A stretch of 64,000 nucleotides of DNA. Origin: Hymenobacter sediminis. Its GTDB lineage: Bacteria > Bacteroidota > Bacteroidia > Cytophagales > Hymenobacteraceae. The notes under the pieces are model-generated. The model was not told where the DNA came from and did not search any database. It worked only from the letters and a program-made list of their open reading frames with translations. The stretch covers positions 186,001-250,000 of the forward strand of contig NZ_QKNS01000004.1 of assembly GCF_003231285.1 (NCBI RefSeq), in the 5' to 3' direction. Positions within the stretch are counted from its first letter, which is position 1; every line of letters starts with the position of its first letter. Positions 8,768 through 18,267 of this stretch are shown here, piece after piece. The position numbers were made by a program, and so were the translations under genes.

Positions 8768-10876
8768 TTAAAACCGATAACGCAACTGGGCCTTAACCTC
8801 GGAGCGGGTGGCTCCCTGAATTTCTTCCAGCCCTGAGCCAATAGTACTCTGATGCCGGTAATGGGTTGTGGCATAGCGTACCCACAGGGTCAGGTGACGG
8901 TTGAAGTCGTACTGAGCCAGCAGGTACGCCCGCGTGCCCTGCCCCGATAAGGCCGGCACCGAAAAAGCATACAGTACATCCTGCTCAAACACGTATTGGC
9001 GCGTGTCGTAATCGTCGGTATCGAAAAGCGCATAACGGCCCGAGAAACGCAGCCCGTGCCTCGGCTGCACAGTTACGTCCTGAGCCAGCACGTAGCCACG
9101 GCGCGCCGGACCGCCATCTTCGCGGTATTGGGTGCCTTGCACGCGGGTGCGTAGGCTGAGCGCAGGGGTAGGGCTGGCATCGTAGAAGATAAGCGCACTC
9201 TGGCGCTGGGTAGGCACAGGCAGTGGCGCAGGGCGCAACGTATCGGCATCGTAGGCCTTGGTGCGCTGGCGTAGCTGCACGTAGAGCAGGCTGGTTTTGG
9301 TAGGCGTGAAAGTGAGGCGCATGAGCCAGTCGTGACCGGAGCTGGGTGCCCCGGCCTGGTAGCGCAGCCATGGAAAGCTGAACCGGTCGTAGTAGGCCGA
9401 AATTTCCCAACGGGGCGCCGGCCGTGCTTTCAAGCCCAGGTACAGTCCGTTTTCGTTGATGTTGCGGGTGTTTTCACTGAGGGCATTGCCATAGAGAGTG
9501 TGAAAGTCCCGGTCGTAGCGTCGGTAGAGTACGGCTGCATCTACGGCAGGTGCCAAACTTGCCAGCAACCCGTTCACAGTGCCCAAGCCACCGCTGCTAC
9601 TCCGCGCCGTTTCGCCGAACAGCAACAGGTTGCGCCACACGTAGCTGTATTGCGCTCCCAGCGCTAGGTTGTGCTGGCCGCGCAGTTCGAAGGCATTATA
9701 CGGCTCGTCGCGGCGCTGCAGAGGTTTGTCGAAGTGGGTATCAACGGCAGTGAGCCCCACCTGCAAGTCGCCGCTGCGGCTGCCGTAGCTTACGTTGCTG
9801 CCCAGCACTGTTTCGCCCAGGGCCCGGCGGTTGGCCAACTCTGTGGGAGTACGGTGGAAGCCTGTCAGGAGCAACCCCGAGGAAAACTCATTGAAATCGG
9901 CCAGCGAATCCTGGGCTTGCTGCAGGGAAGCATCAATGCGCTTACGCGAGGCAAACGCCGTAGCCCGCACCGTTGACGACAACGCCATGGTTGCGGCGGC
10001 ACCCCGAAAAAACGTGTTTTCCAGCACCGAAGAGTAGGGCCGCACTCCAATAGAGCTACGACGCAGGGTTGTAATCGTCTCGGCTCCCTTCCCCACCGAC
10101 AGCCCTGAGGACAGCAGCAGTCCTTGCCCGAATTGCAGCTGGTAGTCGCCGAGAGCCAGGGTTTTCAGCCGGCCTCGCTCCTGCACTACTAAATGGGCAG
10201 AGTAGAAGTCGGCCCCATAGCGGCGGGTAGTGGGGTCCCAGCGAAACTGCTCGCCCGCATCCTTTTCGGCGGTAAAGCCCAAACTGAAATCCTTGCTGTG
10301 ACTGACACGGTAGCGCACCAGGAGTTTATTAGGCGAGCCGAGGTAGCGGGTGGCCGGGGCGCCCGTCCGGGTAGTATCGGGCGGGCTGTAGCCGGGGCGG
10401 TCCTGCAGTACCCGCTCGTAGCGCAGAAACAGGGCGTTGTTTTCCTCATGGGCAATACGCTGCCACAGCGGCCCCCGGCTGGCATTGGGGTCAAGGGTAG
10501 CAGCAGCCACGAAGGGAGCGGCCCGGTAGATGGTGCGCAGGTCAAAGCCCTCTACCGTTTGCAGCTCATACAAACTCAGCAGCGCCCCATTGCGCTGTCG
10601 ATGCTCCAGCAGGTTGGTTATCTGGTTTTCCGACAGCAGCAATAAGCCGCGTAACTCCTCGCGGGTGGCGGTGTTGAGGTTTAGTGGCGTTTGGTAGTAC
10701 TGCAGTAAGGTTTCGTAGAGGTCTTCATAAGGCACCTCGTCGTTCTGGATTTCGGCAAACAGCTCTTGGGTTAGCCGGTCAAGGTCGGGGACGGCGGGGC
10801 GCGGATACTCCTGGGCCCAGGCAGGCAGAGCGGCCAGTAAGGCGGCCCCTACCCCCACTGCAAAGCGCAACCTCAT
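8768..10876 (-). CDS. Helix-hairpin-helix outer-membrane-type protein
   Basis: A 702-residue protein with a signal peptide (about 1-21, ending AWAQ). Near residues 60-125 it carries a ComEA-like helix-hairpin-helix unit (LNLNTATREEL, then a glycine-containing turn, HRQRNG, LYELQTVEGFD). The rest is a long alternating-hydrophobicity region ending in aromatic/basic YRF, as expected of an outer-membrane beta-barrel. Its start overlaps the end of the upstream minus-strand gene by 4 bases (ATGA), so the two are translationally coupled. HhH units usually bind DNA non-specifically; the barrel assignment and any link to DNA uptake are inference. Confidence 0.8.
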   Translation of the reverse strand: MRLRFAVGVGAALLAALPAWAQEYPRPAVPDLDRLTQELFAEIQNDEVPYEDLYETLLQYYQTPLNLNTATREELRGLLLLSENQITNLLEHRQRNGALLSLYELQTVEGFDLRTIYRAAPFVAAATLDPNASRGPLWQRIAHEENNALFLRYERVLQDRPGYSPPDTTRTGAPATRYLGSPNKLLVRYRVSHSKDFSLGFTAEKDAGEQFRWDPTTRRYGADFYSAHLVVQERGRLKTLALGDYQLQFGQGLLLSSGLSVGKGAETITTLRRSSIGVRPYSSVLENTFFRGAAATMALSSTVRATAFASRKRIDASLQQAQDSLADFNEFSSGLLLTGFHRTPTELANRRALGETVLGSNVSYGSRSGDLQVGLTAVDTHFDKPLQRRDEPYNAFELRGQHNLALGAQYSYVWRNLLLFGETARSSSGGLGTVNGLLASLAPAVDAAVLYRRYDRDFHTLYGNALSENTRNINENGLYLGLKARPAPRWEISAYYDRFSFPWLRYQAGAPSSGHDWLMRLTFTPTKTSLLYVQLRQRTKAYDADTLRPAPLPVPTQRQSALIFYDASPTPALSLRTRVQGTQYREDGGPARRGYVLAQDVTVQPRHGLRFSGRYALFDTDDYDTRQYVFEQDVLYAFSVPALSGQGTRAYLLAQYDFNRHLTLWVRYATTHYRHQSTIGSGLEEIQGATRSEVKAQLRYRF

Positions 10877-11772
10877 GGCTGCTTAGCTGACCGGTGCCAC
10901 GCCACACTCACTTGCTGACTTAGGCCCAGGGCCTCGTGCCAGCCAGCGGCGTAGTCAATCGTAAACTGACCGGCTCGAAACCCGGCTCCTCCGGTAAGCT
11001 GGCTGGTTAGCGAAGACAACCCCGCCCGCAACGCCAACATCGGCAACGGCTGATACTCCAGGCCGGCTTTGAAATCGGCGTCCTGCTCCACATCCTTCTC
11101 CGTTTCGGCCAGTAGGAGCACCTTCCCCGAAGGTCGCCACGCCAGCCCAGCGCGCAGCACCGTCGGCACCCGCTCGTCCTGGTAGGGCGCTAATCGGGCC
11201 TGGGTAAGGTTATAGAGGGTAGCACCGAAGGTGAGCTTGCGCGGAATGATATCGGCTTGTCCGCCCAGGGAAGCTACTACCACCTGCCGGCTGCCTAACC
11301 CTTCCAGGCTGGTTTGCAGCATTTCCATTCGGGCACCAAGCTGCACTGTGCCCAGACGGTAGCCGTAGCCCACTCCTACCCGCTGCTCCGAGTACAACTT
11401 GCCCCCAAACCGTTGCGCCGTAACGCCTATTACGCCGTAGCGCGGGGCATCAAAGGCAGCTACATCGGCAGGTACACCTACCACCGGCGCGGCAGGGGCC
11501 TGGTAGCCCAGCGGCACAGCCGCCGCTACCGATACAGTATTCAGGGAAGGAAGTAGGTAGCGGTTTTCGGCTCCCACCCCAATCTGTAGTTCTCGAAGGC
11601 TGCCCAGGGCCGCGGCATTGTTGGCACCAGCCCACACATCATCTTCAAGTACGGCACCTATCTGACCAAGCCCGGCACTCCGCGCACCCCACAAACCGGG
11701 CCCGTTGCCCTGGCTCCTAGCCTCCTGAAATACAGCAATAAGAATAGCTGCGCTAAGGTAGAATTTAAGCAT
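10873..11772 (-). CDS. Outer-membrane protein of the PorV/UPF0164-like type
   Basis: A 299-residue protein with a signal peptide (about 1-20, ending ARSQ). It has the FadL/PorV-like opening in which a glycine-rich stretch (LWGARSAGLGQIGAVLEDDVWAGANNAA, read in part) is followed by repeated amphipathic strands. It ends two residues after a strand (VSVAWHR). It is the first gene of a two-gene unit with the helix-hairpin-helix protein. Family members include type IX secretion shuttle proteins, but this one could equally be an unassigned barrel. Confidence 0.7.
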   Translation of the reverse strand: MLKFYLSAAILIAVFQEARSQGNGPGLWGARSAGLGQIGAVLEDDVWAGANNAAALGSLRELQIGVGAENRYLLPSLNTVSVAAAVPLGYQAPAAPVVGVPADVAAFDAPRYGVIGVTAQRFGGKLYSEQRVGVGYGYRLGTVQLGARMEMLQTSLEGLGSRQVVVASLGGQADIIPRKLTFGATLYNLTQARLAPYQDERVPTVLRAGLAWRPSGKVLLLAETEKDVEQDADFKAGLEYQPLPMLALRAGLSSLTSQLTGGAGFRAGQFTIDYAAGWHEALGLSQQVSVAWHRSAKQP

Positions 11773-11852
11773 ATATCGAATAGTAATAGCCTCGACAGCT
11801 GGAAGATAAGTAGGCTTCTTCTATCCTACAACCCACTTGAAGCGAGCATACA

Positions 11853-11886
11853 AAAAAGCCCCGGCACCATATGGCACCGGGGCTTT
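11853..11886 (-). terminator. Terminator of the S46 peptidase gene
   Basis: Arms AAAGCCCCGG/CCGGGGCTTT with an inner CCATATGG core. On the minus strand it ends in a T run. It lies 18 bases after the peptidase stop. Confidence 0.85.
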
Positions 11887-11904
11887 CTGAGGTAGCAGAC
11901 TGGC

Positions 11905-14196
11905 TTACAGCGCTGCCGCGTCTTTTTTGCGCTTGATTTTGGTTTTACCGCCGTTTTCGGTTTTAACCTTCATCTTCTCCACGTCGCTCATATCTACATT
12001 GGAGGCGGAAGCGGCAGGACCCACACCAGGGTTCGGGCCGTTGTTGACGATGGTCATTTCATCAACAAGATGCCTGGCACCGCCCAGCTTTTCAATGCAC
12101 CAGAGCACGTAGCGGATATCGGCGTTGATGCAGCGCTTCAGCTCAGGGTCATAGGCAAGGTCGCCGGTCATGGCTTCCCAGTTGCCATCGAAGGCCAGAC
12201 CGATCAGCTCACCGCGGCCGTTGATAACGGGCGAGCCAGAGTTGCCGCCGGTAATGTCGTTGTCGGTGATGAAGGCTACTGGCAGGTTACCGCCTTTGTC
12301 GGCAAAGCGGCCGTAGTCTTTCATTTTCAGCAGCTCCAGCTCCTTCTGGGGCACTACAAACTCGGGGTTGGTAGCGTCCTCCTTCTCCAAAATGCCCTGG
12401 CCGGTAGTTTTGTAGTCGTAGGCTACTGCGTCGCGGCCTTTGTAGGGGCGTACGGTGCCGTAGCTCAGGCGGATGGTAGAGTTAGCATCGGGTGAGTACA
12501 CCTTCTGACTATTTTTTTCGCGCAGCGCCGCTACGTACTGGCGGTTGGCCTGGCCCAAGCCACCTTGGGCAGCCTGCAGCTTCGGCACGATATTCTGCAC
12601 GTAGTTCTGATACACCGACTGGTAGGTTTTGTAGGCCGGATCGGCTTCGAGCTTGGCCAGCGTGGGGGCAGCCAAGAAGGCATTGAGCTTGGCTTCCGAA
12701 GTCAGGAAAGACGTGCTGAACACATAATCGGCGTACTTCTGCATGGAGCTGCCGTACTGCTTCTGTACCGTCTGGAACACATCGGGCTGCTGAGCTTTGG
12801 GCACATCCTGCATGTAGAGCCCCATCAGGGCCGCAAACACCTTTTTGTCGGTGGAGGCATTATAGTCTTTGAAGTGCTCTGCCATAGGCTCTTTCAAATC
12901 AGCCACTGCTTTATCAATAGCTGCTTTGTCGCCGGATTTCAAGGCCGTAGCGAGGGGCTGCAGGCGGGCCGCCTGCGTCACGATTTCAGTGCCGAAAGCA
13001 GCCTCGTTCACATACTGGGTGCTCAGGTTGTACTCACGCATCTTTGCGTAGGCCTCGTTGATGGTGCTAAGCGCGTCGCCGTACTTTTGCACACGGGCCT
13101 GGTCAGCCCGAATCCACTGGTCCAGTGCAGCTTCCTCGGCTTTCTTCTGGTCCACCGTTTTCAGGCGCTTCATGCCTTCGTTCTGCCCAATGAAGTACTT
13201 CCAGTAGTTGGCAATGTTGGCGTACTTCGAAGCGTATTTCAGGCGGAGCGCGGCGTCTTGGTCCATATCTTCTTTCCAGAGCTTCAGGCGCGTATCGCGC
13301 AGCTTGATGCGGGCGGGGTTTGTCTGATCAAGAGTCAGTTGGAGTCCAGCAGCCGGCAGGAAGCGCTGCGTACGGCCGGGGAAGCCAAACACCATAGCAA
13401 AGTCGCCCTCGTTGATGCCTTGCAAGCTTACGGGTAGGTGCTTTTTGGGCACGTAGGGTACGTTGCCCGCTTGGGGGGTAGCGGTGGGCTGGTTGTTCTT
13501 ATCGGCGTATACCCGGAACATCGAGAAGTCGCCGGTGTGGCGGGGCCACATCCAGTTGTCGGTGTCGCCACCAAACTTGCCCACGGCTTCCGGCGGGGCG
13601 CCTACCAAACGCACGTCGCCGAAGCGCTGATAAATAAAGAGGTAGTACTCGTTGCCGCCAAACATGTCGCGCACGTAGGCCACGTACTTACCATTTTCTT
13701 TGGCGTTGTCGGCTAGCTCGCGCTGGCGCTTCTGCACGGTGGCCATGCGCTCCTGCTCGGGGGTAGTGGCTGAAATACCGTCCAGCACTTTGCTGGTTAC
13801 GTCTTCCATGCGCACCAGAATATCCACAAACAAGCCTGGGTTCTGCTTTTCTTCAGCCCGCGAAGCAGCATAGAAGCCGTTTTGCAGAATGTTGTTCTGC
13901 GGGGTGCTATGGCTCTGAATGGCGTCGTAGCCACAGTGGTGGTTGGTCAGCAGCAAGCCCTGGCTGCTCACAAACTCGCCAGTGCAGAAGCCGCCCAGCT
14001 GCACCACGGCATCCTTCAGGGAAGCATTATTAATGTCATAGATTTCCTCGGCCGTCAGCTTCAGGCCTTTTTTCTGCATGTCGGCGTGGTTAAGCCGCTT
14101 TACGAAGAGCGGCAGCCACATGCCCTCATCGGCATGGGCCGCGAGGGGTAGCAGCAGCGTCAGCAGCAGGGCTTTGGCCCAGTGGGTAGTACGCAT
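11905..14196 (-). CDS. S46 family dipeptidyl peptidase, DPP7-like
   Basis: A 763-residue exo-dipeptidase that removes N-terminal dipeptides in the periplasm of asaccharolytic and related Bacteroidetes. It has a signal peptide (1-22). The catalytic His is in TNHHCGYD (about 87), the Asp in GGDTDNWMWPRHTGDF, and the Ser in GGNSGSP. The S1 pocket residue 18 positions after the Ser is Gly (FDGNWE), the DPP7 state with hydrophobic P1 preference; DPP11 has Arg there. The C-terminus has an unusual basic tail (MKVKTENGG then KIKRKKDAAAL). It is a single gene with its own terminator. Confidence 0.93.
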   Translation of the reverse strand: MRTTHWAKALLLTLLLPLAAHADEGMWLPLFVKRLNHADMQKKGLKLTAEEIYDINNASLKDAVVQLGGFCTGEFVSSQGLLLTNHHCGYDAIQSHSTPQNNILQNGFYAASRAEEKQNPGLFVDILVRMEDVTSKVLDGISATTPEQERMATVQKRQRELADNAKENGKYVAYVRDMFGGNEYYLFIYQRFGDVRLVGAPPEAVGKFGGDTDNWMWPRHTGDFSMFRVYADKNNQPTATPQAGNVPYVPKKHLPVSLQGINEGDFAMVFGFPGRTQRFLPAAGLQLTLDQTNPARIKLRDTRLKLWKEDMDQDAALRLKYASKYANIANYWKYFIGQNEGMKRLKTVDQKKAEEAALDQWIRADQARVQKYGDALSTINEAYAKMREYNLSTQYVNEAAFGTEIVTQAARLQPLATALKSGDKAAIDKAVADLKEPMAEHFKDYNASTDKKVFAALMGLYMQDVPKAQQPDVFQTVQKQYGSSMQKYADYVFSTSFLTSEAKLNAFLAAPTLAKLEADPAYKTYQSVYQNYVQNIVPKLQAAQGGLGQANRQYVAALREKNSQKVYSPDANSTIRLSYGTVRPYKGRDAVAYDYKTTGQGILEKEDATNPEFVVPQKELELLKMKDYGRFADKGGNLPVAFITDNDITGGNSGSPVINGRGELIGLAFDGNWEAMTGDLAYDPELKRCINADIRYVLWCIEKLGGARHLVDEMTIVNNGPNPGVGPAASASNVDMSDVEKMKVKTENGGKTKIKRKKDAAAL

Positions 14197-14328
14197 ACGT
14201 GGGTGGTTTTAAGAAATAAAATCAATGCACGAAGGTACAAATCTGGCTGTTCTGGTATTGGCTTCCACGCCGGAACGCCCACGCCGCCCGCAAAGCCCGG
14301 CTGAATTTCTCCGACATTTGCCCTTACC

Positions 14329-14550
14329 ATGTCCTACCTGTTTCGCCAGTTGCTGCTGGGCCTGCTATGGGTGTACCGCCACCTGATTTCGCCGCTCACG
14401 CCAGCCAGTTGCCGCTATACCCCTACTTGCTCGGCCTATGCCGTAGAGGCCGTTACCAAATACGGCCCCTGGCGTGGCGGCAAGCTGGCCCTGCGCCGCA
14501 TCAGCCGTTGCCACCCCTGGGGCGGCCACGGCTACGACCCGGTGCCCTGA
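14329..14550 (+). CDS. yidD: Membrane protein insertion efficiency factor YidD
   Basis: A 73-residue member of the YidD family, a small inner-face membrane protein that helps YidC insert proteins. The motif set is complete: YRHLISP, then [15 protein letters not shown] with its paired cysteines, [15 protein letters not shown] and the terminal GGHGYDPVP. Length is typical. It is not next to yidC here. A GACATTTG sequence about 15 bases before the start resembles a Bacteroidetes -7 box but lacks the leading T. Confidence 0.95.
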   Translation: MSYLFRQLLLGLLWVYRHLISPLTPASCRYTPTCSAYAVEAVTKYGPWRGGKLALRRISRCHPWGGHGYDPVP

Positions 14551-14915
14551 AGTAAAATGATGTGTTGATTATGTCTATCGGCACGGTATATCGGTAGCCC
14601 CTACCCCTTCTTACTTCTTCAATCCGTTTGGGGCAGCATACTAGAGAAACAAACGGGCATATGACTCTTGAAAGCCCCAGTGGGACGCCGCTCAGCATTG
14701 AAGGGTCCCCGCCAGGGCTTTGAACCGTTTAGGGGGGTAGGGCCTACTACCAGTAAGCTGATTTTACCGCGCTACAGGACGGATAGAACCACTAATTCAC
14801 CAACTCACTACCGCACAATTTCACCACTCATCAGCTTCTACTGCGTATAAGGGGGTGTTATTGCTGCGGCGGCCATTGGCTGCGGCAGCTTTTTTTTCAC
14901 TTCCACGCTACCTCT
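14551..14915. other. 365-bp intergenic region
   Basis: No credible gene. It holds a five-unit degenerate octamer array at 14790-14829 and two CTACCCC/GGGGTAG heptamers (near 14600 and 14731). A possible imperfect stem around 14670-14724 (GAAAGCCCC / GGGCTTTGAAC) is present. I cannot assign an RNA family. Confidence 0.5.
14790..14829. repeat. Degenerate octamer array (five units)
   Basis: The tract reads as five consecutive 8-mers of form CACnnnnn: CACTAATT, CACCAACT, CACTACCG, CACAATTT, CACCACTC. It is the same unit type as at 58537-58568 and, inverted, 35408-35431. Confidence 0.65.
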
Positions 14916-15809
14916 ATGCGCATTGTCTTCCTTACCGCCGTGCTGGCGGGTTTGTTGTTCAGCGGCTGTTCCGAAGCTCAAACCCAGGAAGCCAGCGACG
15001 GTCAGAAGCAGGAGAAATCAGAAAAATCGGGCAAGAAAAAAGGCAAGAAGGGCAAAGGCATAGCCGACATTTCTAACCTGACGCAGGTAGGCAAGATGAA
15101 CGGCGTTCCGGAAAGCTCTGGCTTGGCCCTTACCGGCGAAACCGGCAGCTTCTACACTCACGGCGACGAAGGAGCGCGCCCGATTCTGTTTAAAGTAGAT
15201 GCTACCGGCCGCACGCTGGCCGAATTAGAAGTACCTGTGCAGGGCGACGACTGGGAAAGCATTACCCGCGATACCCAGGGTAACCTCTACATCGGCGACG
15301 TAGGCAACAATAACAATAACCGCCGCGACTTAGTCATTTACCGCCTCAACCCGAGCAATGTCAAGCAGGTCCAGGAAATCAAGCTCAAATATCCCGATCA
15401 GCAGGATTTCCCACCGGCCAAGCAGGACCAGAACTTCGACTGTGAGGCTACCCTCTGGAACGGCGGCAATGTGTATCTGTTCACCAAAGACCGGGGCCAG
15501 GGCCAGACCAGCAAAGTGTACGCCGTGCCGGATCAGCCTGGTTCTTACACGGCCCGCCTCATTACCAAGCTCGCTATTCCCGGGCAGGTGACTGATGCGG
15601 CCCTCAGCCCCGACGGGCGCCGGCTGGTGCTGCTGGCCCGGCAGGAAATGTTTGTACTGGAAGGCGGCAGCTTTGAGGAAGCCCTGAAGGCCACCCCGCA
15701 GCAGATTTCCTTGAAAGGTGCTGGCCAAACCGAGGGCGCGGTTTTCACCGACAACGCTACCCTCTACATCAGCTCCGAGCAGGGCGCCCTCTATAAATAC
15801 AGTTTCTAG
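14916..15809 (+). CDS. Lipoprotein with beta-propeller-like domain
   Basis: A 297-residue lipoprotein. The signal ends in the lipobox LFSGC (Cys18). A charged Lys/Glu-rich linker (about 20-50) follows, then repeated blades with motifs such as GDEGARPILFKVDATG, IGDVGNNNNNRRDLVIYRL, FDCEATLWNG and LSPDGRRLVLLAR, typical of SdiA-regulated or WD-like propellers. It ends LYISSEQGALYKYSF. It is likely anchored in the outer membrane. There is no operon partner except possibly the aldolase downstream. Function is unknown. Confidence 0.7.
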   Translation: MRIVFLTAVLAGLLFSGCSEAQTQEASDGQKQEKSEKSGKKKGKKGKGIADISNLTQVGKMNGVPESSGLALTGETGSFYTHGDEGARPILFKVDATGRTLAELEVPVQGDDWESITRDTQGNLYIGDVGNNNNNRRDLVIYRLNPSNVKQVQEIKLKYPDQQDFPPAKQDQNFDCEATLWNGGNVYLFTKDRGQGQTSKVYAVPDQPGSYTARLITKLAIPGQVTDAALSPDGRRLVLLARQEMFVLEGGSFEEALKATPQQISLKGAGQTEGAVFTDNATLYISSEQGALYKYSF

Positions 15810-15975
15810 GCCCGAATTCTGTACGACGAAGGCTTATTCATGGCGGTACACAGAGGGAGGTTTTGCCTCGCCAGGTGTTATGCTATGGATAGGCCTTTTT
15901 CTTTTCCTTAAGTTTGGCCTAAGATTTCGAAACCAGGCGCGGCCTTTCCCCGACCACGTCATCACTACCCAGCAA

Positions 15976-17064
15976 ATGGCTGAACAAACCACCCTCACCG
16001 GCCTGCGCGCCGGCGTGCTGCACGGCGACGAAGTGCAGCAGCTCTTCGAACACGCCAAAGCGAATGGCTACGCTCTGCCCGCCGTCAACGTCACGGGCAC
16101 CGACACGGTGAATGCCGTGCTGGAAGCCGCCCGCGACCTGAACTCGCCGGTAATTATTCAGTTCTCGAACGGTGGTGCCCAGTTCTATGCTGGCAAGGGC
16201 CTGCCCAACGACAAGCAGCAAGCCAGCATTGCCGGTGGCATTTCGGGTGCCCAGCACGTACACCTGATGGCTGAGGCCTACGGCGTACCTGTAATTCTGC
16301 ACACTGACCACGCCGCCAAGAAGCTCCTGCCCTGGATTGATGGCTTGCTGGAAGCCGGTGAAAAGCACTTCGCTCAGTACGGCCAGCCCCTGTTCAGTTC
16401 GCATATGCTGGACCTTTCGGAAGAGCCGATTGAGGAGAACATCGAAATCTGCAAGGAGTACCTGAAGCGCATGTCTAAAATGGGCATGACGCTGGAAATT
16501 GAGCTGGGCGTAACTGGCGGCGAAGAAGATGGCGTAGACAACTCCGACGTTGATTCCAGCAAGCTTTACACCCAGCCTTCCGAGGTAGCTTATGCCTATG
16601 AGGAGCTAAGCAAAATCAGCCCGCGCTTCACTATTGCCGCCGCGTTCGGCAACGTGCACGGCGTATACAAACCCGGCAACGTAAAGCTGCAGCCCGTTAT
16701 CCTGAAAAACTCGCAGGATTTCGTGAAGGAAAAGTTCGGTCTGGAGGCTGAGCGTCCTATCAACTTCGTATTCCACGGAGGCTCAGGCTCGTCGCAGGAG
16801 GAAATCCGCGAAGCCATCGGCTACGGTGCTATCAAGATGAACATCGACACTGACCTGCAGTGGGCGTTCTGGGATGGTATCCGGGGCTACTACCAGAAAA
16901 ACGAAGGGTTCCTGCAAAGCCAGATTGGCAACCCTACCGGCGAGGACTCGCCCAACAAGAAGTACTACGACCCGCGCGTGTGGCTGCGCAAAGGTGAAGA
17001 AACCTTCATTGCGCGCTTGAAAACCGCTTTCGAAGACCTAAACGCCACCAACCGCCGCTACTAG
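15976..17064 (+). CDS. fbaA: Class II fructose-bisphosphate aldolase
   Basis: A 362-residue class IIA aldolase, the zinc enzyme that splits fructose 1,6-bisphosphate to DHAP and G3P. I start at ATG 15976 (MAEQTTLTGL), giving the family length of about 360; the frame is open further upstream but that part overlaps the preceding gene. Zinc ligands and active site are visible in ILHTDHAAKKLLPW, ELGVTGGEEDGVDNS, FGNVHGVY, VFHGGSGSS and the phosphate-binding KMNIDTDLQWA. A perfect palindromic terminator follows. Confidence 0.96.
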   Translation: MAEQTTLTGLRAGVLHGDEVQQLFEHAKANGYALPAVNVTGTDTVNAVLEAARDLNSPVIIQFSNGGAQFYAGKGLPNDKQQASIAGGISGAQHVHLMAEAYGVPVILHTDHAAKKLLPWIDGLLEAGEKHFAQYGQPLFSSHMLDLSEEPIEENIEICKEYLKRMSKMGMTLEIELGVTGGEEDGVDNSDVDSSKLYTQPSEVAYAYEELSKISPRFTIAAAFGNVHGVYKPGNVKLQPVILKNSQDFVKEKFGLEAERPINFVFHGGSGSSQEEIREAIGYGAIKMNIDTDLQWAFWDGIRGYYQKNEGFLQSQIGNPTGEDSPNKKYYDPRVWLRKGEETFIARLKTAFEDLNATNRRY

Positions 17065-17081
17065 CCGCCGCGCGTATTCCG

Positions 17082-17127
17082 CCACAAAAAGGCCCCGCTC
17101 TCAGCTGAGAGCGGGGCCTTTTTGTGG
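17082..17127. terminator. Bidirectional terminator, perfect 46-bp palindrome
   Basis: The two 23-bp arms abut at CAGCTG with no spacer and are flanked by A5 and T5. It serves fbaA (plus) and lgt (minus). Confidence 0.92.
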
Positions 17128-17151
17128 TACACCTATTGGAATAACAGCTTC

Positions 17152-18147
17152 TTATTTGCGACTGGCAGCCGCTTCCTGAGCAGCCTGCTCTTCCAGGTCG
17201 CGGGGGGCGTACCCGTAAGGGTTCTGCGGGTCTTTGCCGGCGCGCCACACCACCCATAACCCAATAAAAATCAATGGGACGCTAAGCCACTGGCCCATAT
17301 TCAGGCTCATATTCTGTTCAAACGCTACCTGGTCTTCCTTGAGGAACTCAACTAAGAAGCGGAAAGAAAACAGCAGTACCACAAACAGACCAAATAGCTT
17401 CCCACGCGGCGTACGCTCCTTGGTGCGGTTCCACATGCTATACAGCAGCGCAAACAGGAAAACGCAGAACAACGATTCGTAAATCTGGGTAGGATGACGG
17501 GGCACGGCCACTTCCGTATTCGCAGCTACTGCCCCCGTTATAGGTTGAGTTTCTACTTTAATGGTGCCATCGGCCTCGCGCAGACGCTGCACCGCTACTG
17601 AGCCGGCCGGCACAGGTTGATCGGGGCGCGGCTGCTGCAGGTGCTCTACGTCGCGCGGAAACACGAAGGCCCAGGGCACCTCGGTGGGGCGGCCCACAAT
17701 TTCCGAATTCATCAGGTTGCCCAGCCGAATCAGGGCGCCACCCACGGCTACTACCAGCACAATCCGGTCAAGCGTCCAGAGCCAATCAAATTTGTTGTTC
17801 CGGCTGAACAGCCACACGGCGAAGATGATACCGATAGTAGCGCCGTGCGAGGCGAGCCCACCCTGCCAGATTTTGAAGATATCCAGCAAGTTGTCTTTGT
17901 ACTGGTCCCAGTCGTAGAAGAATACGTGGCCAAGGCGGGCGCCCAGCACCGTGCCCAGCAGCATGTAAATGGTAATGACATCAACCCAGCGCGGCGACAC
18001 CTTCTCCGAGCGGTAGATATGGGACAAGATGAACGTACCCACCACAAAGCCCGACATGAACAATAGGCCGTACCAGCGCAGGGTTAGCGGCCCAATTTCC
18101 GCGAGGATGGGGTTGGGGCTCCACAAAATGGCGCTCAGAAAACTCAT
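17152..18147 (-). CDS. lgt: Prolipoprotein diacylglyceryl transferase
   Basis: A 331-residue polytopic inner-membrane enzyme that transfers diacylglyceryl to the lipobox Cys of prolipoproteins. The Lgt signature is present as IRLGNLMNSEIVGRPTEVPW, with VPRHPTQIYES and SHGATIGI. About seven hydrophobic segments are visible. Between the signature and PRHPTQ there is a longer loop than in E. coli (about 50 against 27 residues), rich in Pro and charged residues. A TACTTTCG sequence about 25 bases before the start resembles a -7 element. Window lipoproteins (14916, 26828, 49726) would be its clients. Confidence 0.95.
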   Translation of the reverse strand: MSFLSAILWSPNPILAEIGPLTLRWYGLLFMSGFVVGTFILSHIYRSEKVSPRWVDVITIYMLLGTVLGARLGHVFFYDWDQYKDNLLDIFKIWQGGLASHGATIGIIFAVWLFSRNNKFDWLWTLDRIVLVVAVGGALIRLGNLMNSEIVGRPTEVPWAFVFPRDVEHLQQPRPDQPVPAGSVAVQRLREADGTIKVETQPITGAVAANTEVAVPRHPTQIYESLFCVFLFALLYSMWNRTKERTPRGKLFGLFVVLLFSFRFLVEFLKEDQVAFEQNMSLNMGQWLSVPLIFIGLWVVWRAGKDPQNPYGYAPRDLEEQAAQEAAASRK

Positions 18148-18267
18148 AAGCAGAAAGAAAAGGATTAGGAGCCGAAAGTACGGAAACAGATGTTGTTGCG
18201 CCTATTGTGTTACATCAAGGTAAGCGCAGATTTTAGTAGGTGACCTAGCTGCAGACAAGCACTCTGC

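Noticed and set aside
12565..13437. 290-codon open frame antisense to the S46 peptidase
   Set aside because: Shadow of a clearly assigned gene; composition is low-complexity His/Val/Leu with no motif.
14668..15076. Small plus-strand frames in and after the 14.6 kb spacer
   Set aside because: Low-complexity or out of frame with the lipoprotein; no start context.
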